DNA of 54,342 bases. Source: Methanomicrobiales archaeon (GTDB taxonomy: Archaea; Halobacteriota; Methanomicrobia; Methanomicrobiales; Methanoculleaceae). Each line of letters starts with the position of its first letter. Positions within the stretch are counted from its first letter, which is position 1. The translations under genes and the position numbers were made by a program. The notes below the pieces were generated by a model. It was not told the DNA's origin. It saw nothing but the letters and a program-made list of their open reading frames with translations, and made no database searches. Shown here one piece after another: positions 25,936 through 35,422 of this stretch. The stretch is taken from NCBI GenBank assembly GCA_012511245.1, contig JAAZGM010000017.1, forward strand, positions 1 through 54,342. Direction: 5' to 3'.

Positions 25936-28083
25936 TCACAACCCAACCCGCCCGAGATCGATCTCCTGCGCCGTCCCGGTATCGATCGACTCCCATGCCG
26001 CAAATGTTGCGATGGTCGTCGCAACACTCCCCGCGAAGTCCGGTTCATCGCCCTTCACGAACGCCAGAAGTTCCTCGGCAAACCCCTTCTCCTGGGTGAG
26101 CCAGCGCCTCTCCCTTGAAGCCTTCCCGTCCCGCCGGAGTTCGAGGTCGCGGAAATCGGTGATCCTCCCGACGGCACCACCGGCAAAGACCTCGATGGTC
26201 TCTTTGGGATACGAACGATCCCCGAGCGTCGTGTAGGTGACGGTGCCGAGCGACCCATCGTCAAACGCCAGGGTCGCCTGGAAGTTGTCGTACTTCCGGA
26301 GCGTCCCCGCCGGCTCGATCGCCCGGGCATAGACCTGGATCGGTCGTGCCCCGGTGACATACTGCATGAAGTCGATGAAGTGGCAGCACTCCGATATCAG
26401 CATACCACCGCCCTGTTCATCGTCGTGCACCCAGTGTTCGGGCGGGATCTGCCCGGCGTTGATGCGGTAGTGCAGGACGACAGGGGTTGCCCGGTCTGCA
26501 AAGAACCCCTTCATCCTCACGGCTAATGGAGAGTGGCGGCGGTTGAACCCGACCATCAACCTCTGCCCGGACTCACCATATGCCTCGACGATCCGGCGGA
26601 GCCCTTCGATATCGGTCGCAAGCGGTTTCTCGACGAAGACATCCTTTCCGGCATACAGCGCCTCGACCGCCATCGGTGCATGGAGATCGTTTCTCGTCGC
26701 GATCACCACCGCATCGATATCGGGATCGTCGAGGATCTTGCGGTGGTCGGTTGTGCAGTAGGCAAACCCGTACTTCTTTGCGACCGTCTGCGCCGAGAGC
26801 CCTGTTGCGGTCGCAAGCCCGGCAAGGTTCACCGGGAGGGCGGGGAGGTGCGGATAGAGGGAGCTCTGGGCGTGGATCCCGGCACCGATGCACCCGAGCG
26901 TCCGGGACGCGGCCGGAGCCTTCCGTACCCGTGTTCCAGGCTTCTGGAGGCGGACGACGGTACCGGAAGCACCAGAACCGTTCGGGCTATACTGCAGGAG
27001 GACCCCGATGAACCGCTCTTTTCCGGTGTTGATGAGGTCGTAGGCCGCCGGCGCATCGTCGAGCGGGAACGTATGGGTGATCAGGCGATCGAGATCGATC
27101 TTCTTCTGGCGCACCAGTTCAAGGAACGCCTCCATGTTCCTCCTCTCCGTCCACCGGACGTAGATAGGGTAGTCGATCCCCCGTTCCTCGTAGTTCCGGT
27201 CGTAGCGACCGGGGCCGTATGAGCGGGAGACGACGACCTCCGCCTCTTTTGCATAGAAGACATCCCGGGGCACGTCCATACCGACGTTCCCGACGACGAC
27301 GACCCTCCCCCTGTCCCTGACCAGACGGCCGGCGGCCTCGATGGGTGCGCTTGACCGGGTTGCTGCGGTGATGACGACCGCATCCGCCCCAAACGGCGAA
27401 AAATTCTGCATCCTCTCTGAGAGGCCGTCGTAATTTGAGACGACATCCGCACCGAAGTCTGCCGCAAGCGCGAGTTTCTTGCGATCGATATCGATCCCGA
27501 TCACCCGGCACCCCGCAGCCTTGAGGATCTGGACGGTGAGAAGCCCGATCAACCCGAGTCCGATCACCGCGACGTTCTCGCCCACCGAGACCTCGGCGTT
27601 TCTCACGCCGTGCATCGCGATCGCCCCGACAGTCGTGAACGCCGCCTCTCTGAAGGTGACACCGTCGGGGATCCTGACACAGAGGTTCTTGGGGACGGAG
27701 ACGTACTCGGCATGGACCGCATATCCGGCCCCGGCACAGGCAACACGGTCGCCGACCTCGAACTCATCGGATCTCGTCGTCACCACTGTGCCCGCACAGC
27801 TGTAGCCAAGCGGTTCTGGTTTTGTGAGACGGCTCATCGCCTGCCGGTAAGCCGGAAAGAGACCGTCCGTCCCGATCTTCTGGACGACTTTCTTCACATC
27901 ATCGGGACGCGCTTTTGCCTTGCCGACGAGCGACTGACCTGCAAGATTGATCAGCGATGACTCCGTGCCGGCACTGATGAGGGAACAGGCATTTTCGACG
28001 ATGACCCCCCTCGTTACAGCAGGAACGGGAACGTTCTCCACCTGGATAGACCCTGATTGTAGATCGAGCAATACCTGTTTCAT
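25936..28083 (-). CDS. bi-domain oxidoreductase (Zn-type ADH plus Gfo/Idh/MocA)
   Basis: A 715-residue fusion. The N-terminal half (about 1-350) is a medium-chain alcohol dehydrogenase-like domain: SLISAGTESSLI, GYSCAGTVV, and a Rossmann loop VAVIGLGLIGLLTVQIL. The C-terminal half (about 370-715) is a Gfo/Idh/MocA domain: TLGCIGAGIHAQSSLYPHLPAL, VFVEKPLATD and CHFIDFMQYVTG. Such fusions occur in bacterial and archaeal polysaccharide loci, where they probably oxidise and rearrange a sugar. The start overlaps the toroid gene by ATGA and follows it in the operon. Exact substrate unknown. Confidence 0.88.
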   Translation of the reverse strand: MKQVLLDLQSGSIQVENVPVPAVTRGVIVENACSLISAGTESSLINLAGQSLVGKAKARPDDVKKVVQKIGTDGLFPAYRQAMSRLTKPEPLGYSCAGTVVTTRSDEFEVGDRVACAGAGYAVHAEYVSVPKNLCVRIPDGVTFREAAFTTVGAIAMHGVRNAEVSVGENVAVIGLGLIGLLTVQILKAAGCRVIGIDIDRKKLALAADFGADVVSNYDGLSERMQNFSPFGADAVVITAATRSSAPIEAAGRLVRDRGRVVVVGNVGMDVPRDVFYAKEAEVVVSRSYGPGRYDRNYEERGIDYPIYVRWTERRNMEAFLELVRQKKIDLDRLITHTFPLDDAPAAYDLINTGKERFIGVLLQYSPNGSGASGTVVRLQKPGTRVRKAPAASRTLGCIGAGIHAQSSLYPHLPALPVNLAGLATATGLSAQTVAKKYGFAYCTTDHRKILDDPDIDAVVIATRNDLHAPMAVEALYAGKDVFVEKPLATDIEGLRRIVEAYGESGQRLMVGFNRRHSPLAVRMKGFFADRATPVVLHYRINAGQIPPEHWVHDDEQGGGMLISECCHFIDFMQYVTGARPIQVYARAIEPAGTLRKYDNFQATLAFDDGSLGTVTYTTLGDRSYPKETIEVFAGGAVGRITDFRDLELRRDGKASRERRWLTQEKGFAEELLAFVKGDEPDFAGSVATTIATFAAWESIDTGTAQEIDLGRVGL

Positions 28084-29258
28084 GCATCTTTCTCCCATAC
28101 ACCCGACTGGCTGAGGCAGTCGAGCACCTCTGCGGTCATGAAGAGATCAGGGAAGTTGTTCGACGGCTCAACAGTCGACGATCGGATCCCGAGCAGACGG
28201 GAGAACACCTCAAACGACCGTGTTCCGGCAGCCTCGCCATACCGCCGGCGGGCGATCTCGCGGTACATACCGTAACCGAACCGGAACGCCTGATGTTGCA
28301 GGGGATAATCACCGAGCGACGCCGTCCGCGCCACTGTGGCAACGGATGGGACGAGACCCGCCCATGAACCGGGCTCCCACCTGGGGGCGAGCCCCTGCAC
28401 ATCCTGTTCAAGCCGTGCAAGGCAGCGGGCGGCGTGTTCCCGGTAACGATCGTCCATCCGTGCAGCGTAGACGAACGAGGCAAGGGCAAACGCATACGCC
28501 CCGGAGAGGTAGGAGGCAAAGGAGAGGCCGCTCCTCGACCAGTCGAACCGTCCATCGGGCCGTTGGGCTGCCGCAAGCCACTGCACACCCCTCATGATGC
28601 TCTCGTCGATCCGATCGTCGCAGAGAACTTCGTTCGCTTTTGCGAGATAGTAGATCGTCACCCCCTGGTAGTGCACACAGGGGAGGTTGAAGATGTAGGG
28701 GTATGTCCCCCGATCAACGGTATAGGGGTAGGCACTGTCGGGATGCTGGTGGTGGACGACGTTCTCCGCCGCCCGCAGTGCGGCCGCACGGGCATCCCTG
28801 TCGTCGTAGCGCTCCGCGTACCGGGCGAGGAACGCCCCGCAGGAAGCGTCGACGTTCAGGTGATCGGCGGTGTACCCCCGGGATTTCAGGAAATACCCCG
28901 GCCTCAGCTCCGCCGCGAGGACGCAGTCCCGGGCCTTCTGGAGCGCCTCATCATGCAGACACTGCTCCTTCCCCTCCAGGAGCGCATCGCCGATGAACGC
29001 CGTGATCAGGGCTGATGGTTCGTTGTAGTTCACGTGAACCTCGTTCCATGACCCGTCAGGGTTCTGGCATCCCACGGCATAGTTGAGGAGCGGGGCAACG
29101 AGCGGATCGCCACCCAGCCGGAGCATCGCTTTTGCAACCTCGGCATGCACCCGGTTCCGGATGACGGGAAAGACCGGGTCGCGGATGTATGCGGTCTCAC
29201 CATCGACGACAGCGAGCTTTCGGACCTCCCCGATAACCCGAGAGAGAAGCGAACTCAT
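28080..29258 (-). CDS. (alpha/alpha)-toroid protein of surface locus
   Basis: A 392-residue helical protein with segments QNPDGSWNEVHVNYNEP and LAAAQRPDGRFDWSRSG that resemble the repeats of (alpha/alpha)6 toroid enzymes such as heparinases, epimerases and terpene cyclases. No catalytic triad is certain, and there is no signal peptide. It sits between GT4 and the bi-domain oxidoreductase with ATGA overlaps at both ends (28080-28083 and 29255-29258), so the three proteins are made together. A role in sugar epimerisation or polymer trimming is possible, but only by analogy with clusters that pair the fusion enzyme with heparinase-like proteins. Confidence 0.7.
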   Translation of the reverse strand: MSSLLSRVIGEVRKLAVVDGETAYIRDPVFPVIRNRVHAEVAKAMLRLGGDPLVAPLLNYAVGCQNPDGSWNEVHVNYNEPSALITAFIGDALLEGKEQCLHDEALQKARDCVLAAELRPGYFLKSRGYTADHLNVDASCGAFLARYAERYDDRDARAAALRAAENVVHHQHPDSAYPYTVDRGTYPYIFNLPCVHYQGVTIYYLAKANEVLCDDRIDESIMRGVQWLAAAQRPDGRFDWSRSGLSFASYLSGAYAFALASFVYAARMDDRYREHAARCLARLEQDVQGLAPRWEPGSWAGLVPSVATVARTASLGDYPLQHQAFRFGYGMYREIARRRYGEAAGTRSFEVFSRLLGIRSSTVEPSNNFPDLFMTAEVLDCLSQSGVWEKDA

Positions 29259-30463
29259 GCGCCCGTCCATGCAACCCTCTCGATGTAATACTTCAGTCTC
29301 AGGGCGACCGACCGCCGGTCATAGTGCTCCGCGACGTACTCCCTTCCCCGACGGCCCATCTCCTCCATCCTTCCTGGATCGTCGAGGAGTGCCGAGAGTG
29401 TCGTGGCGATCGCCTCCGGCGTATTCTCAGCGATGACTCCGGCGCCTGATTCCTGCGCAAGATGAGCGATCTCACCGTTCCCGCAACCGACGAAGGGTAT
29501 GCCGCAGGCCATGTACTCATAGGCCTTGGTGGGAGCGGCGTACTCGAGGTTCTCGAGCCTCTTCAAGGGCGCCACCCCCACGAGAGATTCAGAGAGCAGC
29601 CGCGGGATATCTTCACGCGGGAGGATGCCCGTGAAAACGACGGATTCGGCAAGGCTCTCCGCCTCCACCAGCCGTTCGAGGCTCTCCCTCGTATCACCGT
29701 CCCCGACGATGATGAGCTTCAGGTTGTATGTGCCGTTCATCGACTTGACGGCGAGAGCCACCTTGTCGAGGTCCTGAGCGTGGCCGACGTTTCCAGCGTA
29801 GATGATCTGTTGTTTCTTTCCATTGCTTGTGGGGCGGAAGACGTCGGTGTTGACGCCGTTCGGCATCAGTTCCATGGGGGCGGTAACCCGGTAACGCGCC
29901 GAGATCCTGCGCCCGAGTTCCTCCGTCGTGACCCCGACGAGATCTGCCCGGGAGAGGCATGCCTGCTCGAACCTCCGGCTCAGCCTCTCATAAAGGCTCC
30001 CTTCCCTGAGGAAGCCAAGACCTATCGATGCGTCGATCCAGAGGTCGCGGATATCGAGGATCCACTTCACCTGCGATGTCCGTTTCAGGACATACCCCGG
30101 GATCCCGGTGAAGAGCGGCGGTGCCGATGTCATGATCGCATCGAACCGGTTCCGGGTGAGGAGGAGCCAGAGTGCGGCGTGGATGGGAAAGGATAGGTAA
30201 TAGGCCATCCTGCTCACAAACCCGGGATCGCCGGCGCCTGGCTGCCACGCCCAGAGGCGGACGACCCGGATCCCATCGACCTCCTGCACGCTCGAACGCT
30301 TCCAGGTGCGTGGGAACGAACCGGTGGGAAACGTCGGGTGCGGGGCAAGCACGGTCACGCCAACGCCCAGTCCGGCAAGGTGTGCAGCGGTGTCGTAGAT
30401 GCGCGATGCATTTCCGGATTTTTCCGGTGGAAAATGCTGTGATACGATGCATATCCGTTTCAT
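29255..30463 (-). CDS. glycosyltransferase family 4
   Basis: A 402-residue GT-B glycosyltransferase. The N-terminal acceptor domain starts MKRICIVSQHFPPEKSGNASRIYD; the C-terminal donor domain contains IIYAGNVGHAQDLDKVALAV, GDGDTRESLERLV and the GT4 EYMACGIPFVGCGNGE motif near residue 330. It would add one sugar, from a nucleotide donor, to a growing surface glycan on the cytosolic face of the membrane. GAGG lies 8 nt before ATG 30463. It is about 70 nt downstream of wecC and in the same operon. Confidence 0.92.
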   Translation of the reverse strand: MKRICIVSQHFPPEKSGNASRIYDTAAHLAGLGVGVTVLAPHPTFPTGSFPRTWKRSSVQEVDGIRVVRLWAWQPGAGDPGFVSRMAYYLSFPIHAALWLLLTRNRFDAIMTSAPPLFTGIPGYVLKRTSQVKWILDIRDLWIDASIGLGFLREGSLYERLSRRFEQACLSRADLVGVTTEELGRRISARYRVTAPMELMPNGVNTDVFRPTSNGKKQQIIYAGNVGHAQDLDKVALAVKSMNGTYNLKLIIVGDGDTRESLERLVEAESLAESVVFTGILPREDIPRLLSESLVGVAPLKRLENLEYAAPTKAYEYMACGIPFVGCGNGEIAHLAQESGAGVIAENTPEAIATTLSALLDDPGRMEEMGRRGREYVAEHYDRRSVALRLKYYIERVAWTGA

Positions 30464-30535
30464 GGAATTCCTCATGGCATCGAGATTGAGATCGCGGGAT
30501 GGGGTCCTTCCCCTGTGAAACCGTGTACAGGAGGA

Positions 30536-31909
30536 TCAGAGGAAACCTTCCCGCCCGTTTTGAGAGAGCAGGGATATGGGCGGCGGCGATGAGGATACAA
30601 TTGACTGCGGGGTATCTACAGGGTACAACCCGCCCGGGACCGCAATATCTCCCGGGACAATCTGCGGCATGGGCGAACCGTCACCCAGCACGCGGACGGC
30701 AAAACCCTGGTTGGTCCACTTCTCGTGGTCGAGGATGTTCCGGGCATCTATGACGAGTTTCGTCCTCACCTGGAGCATTGCCGGATCAAGTTCCCTGAAG
30801 AGATCGTGATCGGTGAGGATGACAATACAGTCGCTCCCGGTGGTCGCCTCCGGGATGTCCATGAGAGGGTGAGCGAACTCCACGGCGTACGGATCGTGGC
30901 AGCGGATGGCATACCCCTCGTTCTCAGCAAGTTGAGCGAACTTGAATGCCGGACTCTCTCTGGTGTCGCCGATGTTGCCTTTATAAGCGACGCCGAGGAT
31001 GCTTATCGCCGGGTTCTGAATACCAGCGAGAAGGCTGCGTGCGATGCGCAGCACATAGTTCGGCATGGAGTCATTGATATCCCGTGCAGTGCTGACCATC
31101 CGGCACCGGGTCGAGTTCTCGGCCAGGAACCAGGGGTCGATGGCGATGCAGTGTCCTCCGACACCCGGGCCGGGACTGAGGATACTGACCCGGGGGTGTT
31201 TGTTTGCAAGGGTGATGGCCTCCCAGACATTGATCCCGCACTCCTCTGCAAGCTGGGCGAACTCGTTTGCGAGCGCGATGTTCACATCCCGGCAGGTGTT
31301 CTCCATCAACTTGACAAACTCCGCCGTCCGCGCGTCGGTCTGGTATATCTGCCCGCGGACGAATGTCTGGTAGACTGCAGTCGCCCGGTCGGTGGAGCTC
31401 CGGTCGTAGCCGCCGATGATGCGGCTGTTGCCCGTCATCTCCGGGAGGGTGTGGCCGGGTATCGCCCGTTCAGGACAGTGGGCGTAGAGGAAATCGCCGA
31501 TGGAAACACCGCTCTTCTCGAGTCGCGGTATGATGACCCGCTCGCTGGTTCCAGGGGGAACGGTCGACTCGAGGATGACCAGATTCCCCCTGCGAAGGTG
31601 AGGGACGATCATGTCCGCTGCACTCCTGGCATAGGCGAGGTTGGATACCCGCGTTGCCGGATCAAGGGGCGTCGGCACGGCGATCAGGAAGACATCCGCG
31701 GCCTCCGGCTCGCTCCGGACGCAGAACCGGCATCTGGCCTTGCTGTAGAGATCTTCGAGCCCAGGCTCTGAAAACGGCAGGTTTCCAAGGCTCAGACAGT
31801 CCACCACGCTCTGTTTCACGTCGACGCCCACAACATCCGCTCCATGAGCCGCAAGCAACAACGCAGTCGGCAATCCTATGTATCCCAATCCCAGTACACA
31901 GATCTTCAT
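30536..31909 (-). CDS. wecC: UDP-N-acetyl-D-mannosamine dehydrogenase
   Basis: A 457-residue nucleotide-sugar dehydrogenase that oxidises UDP-ManNAc to UDP-ManNAcA with NAD+. It starts MKICVLGLGYIGLPTALLLA (NAD loop), has VPTPLDP, LMENTCRDVNIALANEF and the catalytic cysteine in GPGVGGHCIAIDPWF near residue 260. The pairing with wecB makes the UDP-ManNAc specificity likely, since UDP-glucose dehydrogenases have a different context. GGAGGATG precedes ATG 31909. The C-terminal 40 residues are rich in Pro and Ser and look less conserved. Confidence 0.93.
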   Translation of the reverse strand: MKICVLGLGYIGLPTALLLAAHGADVVGVDVKQSVVDCLSLGNLPFSEPGLEDLYSKARCRFCVRSEPEAADVFLIAVPTPLDPATRVSNLAYARSAADMIVPHLRRGNLVILESTVPPGTSERVIIPRLEKSGVSIGDFLYAHCPERAIPGHTLPEMTGNSRIIGGYDRSSTDRATAVYQTFVRGQIYQTDARTAEFVKLMENTCRDVNIALANEFAQLAEECGINVWEAITLANKHPRVSILSPGPGVGGHCIAIDPWFLAENSTRCRMVSTARDINDSMPNYVLRIARSLLAGIQNPAISILGVAYKGNIGDTRESPAFKFAQLAENEGYAIRCHDPYAVEFAHPLMDIPEATTGSDCIVILTDHDLFRELDPAMLQVRTKLVIDARNILDHEKWTNQGFAVRVLGDGSPMPQIVPGDIAVPGGLYPVDTPQSIVSSSPPPISLLSQNGREGFL

Positions 31910-31928
31910 GCACATCCTCCGCAAGCGC

Positions 31929-33008
31929 TCACTGGGAGCGCGTGGCAGCACAGACCATCACAATCATCTTTCCCGCAATTCCGTCGCCATAAGGGTTCTT
32001 CCAGTCAGACTTCCAGGATTCCGTGGAACGAACCGTCTCGAGTATCTTTTGTGAGTCGGCGCCGACCAGGATGTTCGACCCGACATCCAGTGTCTCGGGC
32101 CGCTCCGTGTCGTACCGCATCGTGGCGCAGGGGACACCGAGAACACAGGTCTCCTCCTGGACACCGCCGGAATCGGTCAACACAAGTTTCGCCTGCGATT
32201 CCAGCTGCAGGAACTCCAGGAACCCGAAGGGTTTGGTGAGATGCAATCCGTTCACACCGATGCCGAGCTCCTTGATCCGTTTCTCGGTTCGCGGGTGGAC
32301 AGGAAAGACAACCGGGAGGGAGAACTCTTTCTGCACTCTTTCAAGCCCTTTCAAGATCTCTTTGAGCCTTGTGCGGTTGTCCACGTTCTCCGGCCGGTGG
32401 ACGGTGACGAGGAAGTATTCCCGGGGCTTGAGGTCGAGTTCCCCCAGTATATTGCTTTTTTTCTTTGCTATCCCGAGATTCTGGTAGACTGCATCAACGA
32501 TGGTGTTGCCGGTCACGCAGATCTTCCATTCACTGATCCCCTCGCGGAGGAGGTTCTCTCTCGCGTTCTCGGTCGGGGCAAAGAGGTGATCCGATACGTG
32601 ATCGGTGAGCACCCGGTTGATCTCCTCCGGCATCCGGCGATTTAAACTCCGGAGGCCTGCCTCGATATGCCCGATCCTTACATGCAGTTTCGACGCCGTA
32701 AGAGCCGTAGCCATGACGGTGTTCGTATCCCCCTGCACCAGGACGATATCAGGCGCCTCTTTCAGGAGAATATCCTCAACACCGGTCATGATCTTTGCCG
32801 TCTGCTCGGCGTGGGTGCCGGAACCAACATCGAGACTGTAGGTAGGGTCGGGAAGCTCGAGCTCCTCAAAGAAGAGCCGGTCCATCTCGTAGGTGTAGTG
32901 CTGCCCGGTATGAAGGATAAAGTAGTCAATACCCCTGCGTTCACACTCCCTGATGACAGGGGACATCTTGATGATCTCTGGCCGTGTGCCGAGTACCACT
33001 CCAATCAT
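31929..33008 (-). CDS. wecB: UDP-N-acetylglucosamine 2-epimerase (non-hydrolysing)
   Basis: A 359-residue epimerase converting UDP-GlcNAc to UDP-ManNAc. The start MIGVVLGTRPEIIKMSPVI is diagnostic; HTGQHYTYEMDRLFFEEL, IGHIEAGLRS, PEEINRVLTDHVSDHLFAPTE and LTDSGGVQEETCVLGVPCATMR complete the active site. GAGGAGGTG lies 6 nt before ATG 33008. It feeds wecC, 19 nt downstream. The product is used in archaeal N-glycans and related surface polymers. Confidence 0.95.
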   Translation of the reverse strand: MIGVVLGTRPEIIKMSPVIRECERRGIDYFILHTGQHYTYEMDRLFFEELELPDPTYSLDVGSGTHAEQTAKIMTGVEDILLKEAPDIVLVQGDTNTVMATALTASKLHVRIGHIEAGLRSLNRRMPEEINRVLTDHVSDHLFAPTENARENLLREGISEWKICVTGNTIVDAVYQNLGIAKKKSNILGELDLKPREYFLVTVHRPENVDNRTRLKEILKGLERVQKEFSLPVVFPVHPRTEKRIKELGIGVNGLHLTKPFGFLEFLQLESQAKLVLTDSGGVQEETCVLGVPCATMRYDTERPETLDVGSNILVGADSQKILETVRSTESWKSDWKNPYGDGIAGKMIVMVCAATRSQ

Positions 33009-33036
33009 TCCATACACCTCCTCTGCACCGTCTCAC

Positions 33037-34191
33037 TCACCTTCGCATCCGTATTACGAGGGCAAGCGCCAGGCCCAGCATGAGTGCGACAACCCCGGGG
33101 ATCAGGCAGAGCGATGCAAGCATGCCCAGCTCGATCGGGACGAGGCCGGTCTCACTGAATCCCCGGAGAAACTGGAAGAGGAAGAAGACTCCGAGAAACG
33201 TCACAGCGAGTCCGGGGAGGCCGATGTGCAGGAGCGGTCTTCTCTCTATGGTGAGCCAGAATAACGATCCAAGCACCTCTACCCCGTGAGAGAGAGGGTT
33301 CTTTGTGGATGTATCGAAATCACCATACCTGCAGTTTATAGGCGCCTCACCGATGCGCAGGTCTCTCTCCCGGGCTATCCGGAGCATCTCCGACTCCGTC
33401 GAAAAATCATCCATCCGGAGTGTTCCGAGCATTGATCTCATGGTCTTCTTGTTCAGCGCCCGGAAACCGCATTGCGAGTCGGTTATTGAGGTCCCGTTGC
33501 TGGAGACGATATCGAGCACCGCCCGGCCGATCCGCCGGTAAAACGGCATCTGATCGAATGTTCGAAAACCGATGACGAGATCAGCGGTATCTGCACGAAC
33601 CAGTTCTACCAGGAGGGGAATCTCCCCAGGATCGTGCTGACCGTCGCCATCCATGAGAACCAGGCAGTCGTAGTCGTGATCGACAGCATATCGCAGAGCA
33701 CTCTTGATCCCCTGTCCTTTCCCCATCTGTGCCCCGTGCGAGATGACGGTTGCTCCTGCATCCCGGGCGACCTTCGCGGTATTGTCTGTGCATCCGTCGT
33801 CTATCACCAGAACTTCATCGACATGTTGCCGGGCCTGCAGGACGACAGAACCGATCGCGACCTCCTCATCGAGGCAGGGGATCGCTGCGAGTGTCCGCAT
33901 CCCGCTTGATCGCCGGGGCGTGGCGGTCGCTGTTTCAGCGATATCGCCCACCACGCGCCGATTTTCTAGAACAGTGGGCGTCCTCAGGGGATTGATCACC
34001 TCCTGAACCTCACAGCGGAGAGGCTGGATGCTTCTCGCACCCTCCTGCCCGATGTTCCATGGGGGATGGCGGTCGAACCATCGTTCTCGCTCTGCATCTA
34101 GATACTGCGGCAATGGCACAGCTGCTTCTTCGGCGAACCACCCCTCAGAATGAACGGGTGGCCTCGCCCGAATCGGATCCTTGTCGTACAT
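33037..34191 (-). CDS. GT2 dolichyl-phosphate-sugar synthase-like protein with N-terminal extension
   Basis: A 384-residue GT2 enzyme. After a 96-residue N-terminal extension of unknown fold, the catalytic domain begins MRTLAAIPCLDEEVAIG, with VIDDGCTDNT and the DxD-like LMDGDGQHDP. It resembles the synthases that load a sugar onto dolichyl phosphate. The last 80 residues form two membrane helices. AGAGGGG lies just before ATG 34191 and a TATA box 40 nt upstream, so the extension is probably real. It is the first gene of the operon running to 25936. Confidence 0.85.
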   Translation of the reverse strand: MYDKDPIRARPPVHSEGWFAEEAAVPLPQYLDAERERWFDRHPPWNIGQEGARSIQPLRCEVQEVINPLRTPTVLENRRVVGDIAETATATPRRSSGMRTLAAIPCLDEEVAIGSVVLQARQHVDEVLVIDDGCTDNTAKVARDAGATVISHGAQMGKGQGIKSALRYAVDHDYDCLVLMDGDGQHDPGEIPLLVELVRADTADLVIGFRTFDQMPFYRRIGRAVLDIVSSNGTSITDSQCGFRALNKKTMRSMLGTLRMDDFSTESEMLRIARERDLRIGEAPINCRYGDFDTSTKNPLSHGVEVLGSLFWLTIERRPLLHIGLPGLAVTFLGVFFLFQFLRGFSETGLVPIELGMLASLCLIPGVVALMLGLALALVIRMRR

Positions 34192-34231
34192 CCACTTTCC
34201 CCTCTTGACGTACTGGAACGGGACTGTTCCG

Positions 34232-34242
34232 GCATATATTAA
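34232..34242 (-). promoter_or_regulatory. TATA box of the surface-glycan operon
   Basis: The minus strand reads TATTAATATAT within an AT-rich stretch. It lies about 40 nt upstream of ATG 34191 and should start transcription near 34207. It would drive the six genes ending at 25936. Confidence 0.6.
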
Positions 34243-34630
34243 TAGGTTATCATTAATGTATTCACATTAACTTTTAGCAAAAGTAAATAATAAATAGTTT
34301 ACAAAGGGGCCCCCAAAATAGTGTCAATCTAGTTAAACATTCTGGATCCTGGACAGGGATGCCCCTTATCTATCCCGGGTGTACAGGGTTTCTGCACGGC
34401 CTAATTTTCATCACCACCAGCCTTATCAGCCATCGACCTTCAGAAAGATTAAGTAGAATCTGACTGTGATGATGGTCAGAACGGTTCTTTCCCCTGCCGC
34501 ACCTCTACGCGAAGACCCATTATCCGCGGCTCGTTCCTTTTAAAACAGTGCCAATACAGGAGGTCAGCATCCCGAACCCTTCTGGATCACGGTGCTCCAT
34601 TAGAAAGTATTATATCCCGGATTGATCGGG
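34243..34630. other. AT-rich intergenic region
   Basis: About 390 nt between the glycan operon and truA. The first 90 nt are unusually AT-rich. I see no gene or RNA; two short repeats of TTCTGGATC (near 34340 and 34578) are the only pattern. It could be decayed sequence. Confidence 0.5.
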
Positions 34631-35422
34631 CTATCGAGGCTCTTTAGCAAGACATGCCGAGATATTGGCCATAAGGGCGTGATAACGGTGGTGATCGGCC
34701 AGATGTCGTTTGCTTTTCCCATCTACAGAAAGTGGCGTGAAGGAGATCCTGTGATCGATCTCCCATAAGATCAGTCCTTCGGGTGGAGCAGCAGCGACCC
34801 CCTGCTCCGTAGACTCCGTGAAGAGTCGCACGATCTCGCCGGGTTCCGCCTCGTCCTTCCCCACCCGCTCGAGCATCGTTGCCATGCGCCGGACCATGTT
34901 CCAGAGGAAACTCTCACCCGTGACCTCAAACACGGCAAAACGCCCATCCACAAAGACCCGTGCCGCAAGGATCTTCCGTTCAGGGTTCCGGTCATTGGCA
35001 CGGGCGAACGCCGAGAAGTCATGCTGTCCGAGAAACACCTGTGCCGCTTCGTGCATGGCAGCGACATCACCCGGATCGGCGAAGTAGTAGCGGTACGTCC
35101 TTGATACGGCGCTGTACCGGGGATGGAACCCCTCCGACACCTCAGCCCATCCCGTACACCAGATGTCTTCCGGCAGAACCTGATTCAGCGCCTCGATCGC
35201 CCGCTCGGGCTTATCCGTCAGGAACGAACAGACCTGGCACCGGGCATGCACCCCGCGGTCGGTGCGGCCGGCGGTGGCAAACCTCGCCTCCCGCCAGTCG
35301 GCAAAAAGCCCGAGATACCCGCAGGCTTCGATGAATTCACCCTCCACTGTACGGAGATCGGGCTGCATCTGAGAACCGGAGAACCGGTCGCCGAGGTATG
35401 AGAAGCGGAACGCCAGTTTCAT
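34631..35422 (-). CDS. truA: tRNA pseudouridine(38-40) synthase
   Basis: A 263-residue TruA, which isomerises uridines 38-40 in the tRNA anticodon arm. The catalytic aspartate lies in [15 protein letters not shown] near residue 55, and [16 protein letters not shown] and [14 protein letters not shown] are conserved. The gene begins inside the PHP-gene stop (4-nt ATGA overlap), so it is co-translated with it. The length is normal for the family. Confidence 0.95.
   Translation of the reverse strand: MKLAFRFSYLGDRFSGSQMQPDLRTVEGEFIEACGYLGLFADWREARFATAGRTDRGVHARCQVCSFLTDKPERAIEALNQVLPEDIWCTGWAEVSEGFHPRYSAVSRTYRYYFADPGDVAAMHEAAQVFLGQHDFSAFARANDRNPERKILAARVFVDGRFAVFEVTGESFLWNMVRRMATMLERVGKDEAEPGEIVRLFTESTEQGVAAAPPEGLILWEIDHRISFTPLSVDGKSKRHLADHHRYHALMANISACLAKEPR

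Noticed and set aside
34330-34600. A decayed transposon in the AT-rich spacer upstream of truA.
   Set aside because: Only a 9-base repeat is seen; there is no transposase frame, terminal inverted repeat or target duplication.
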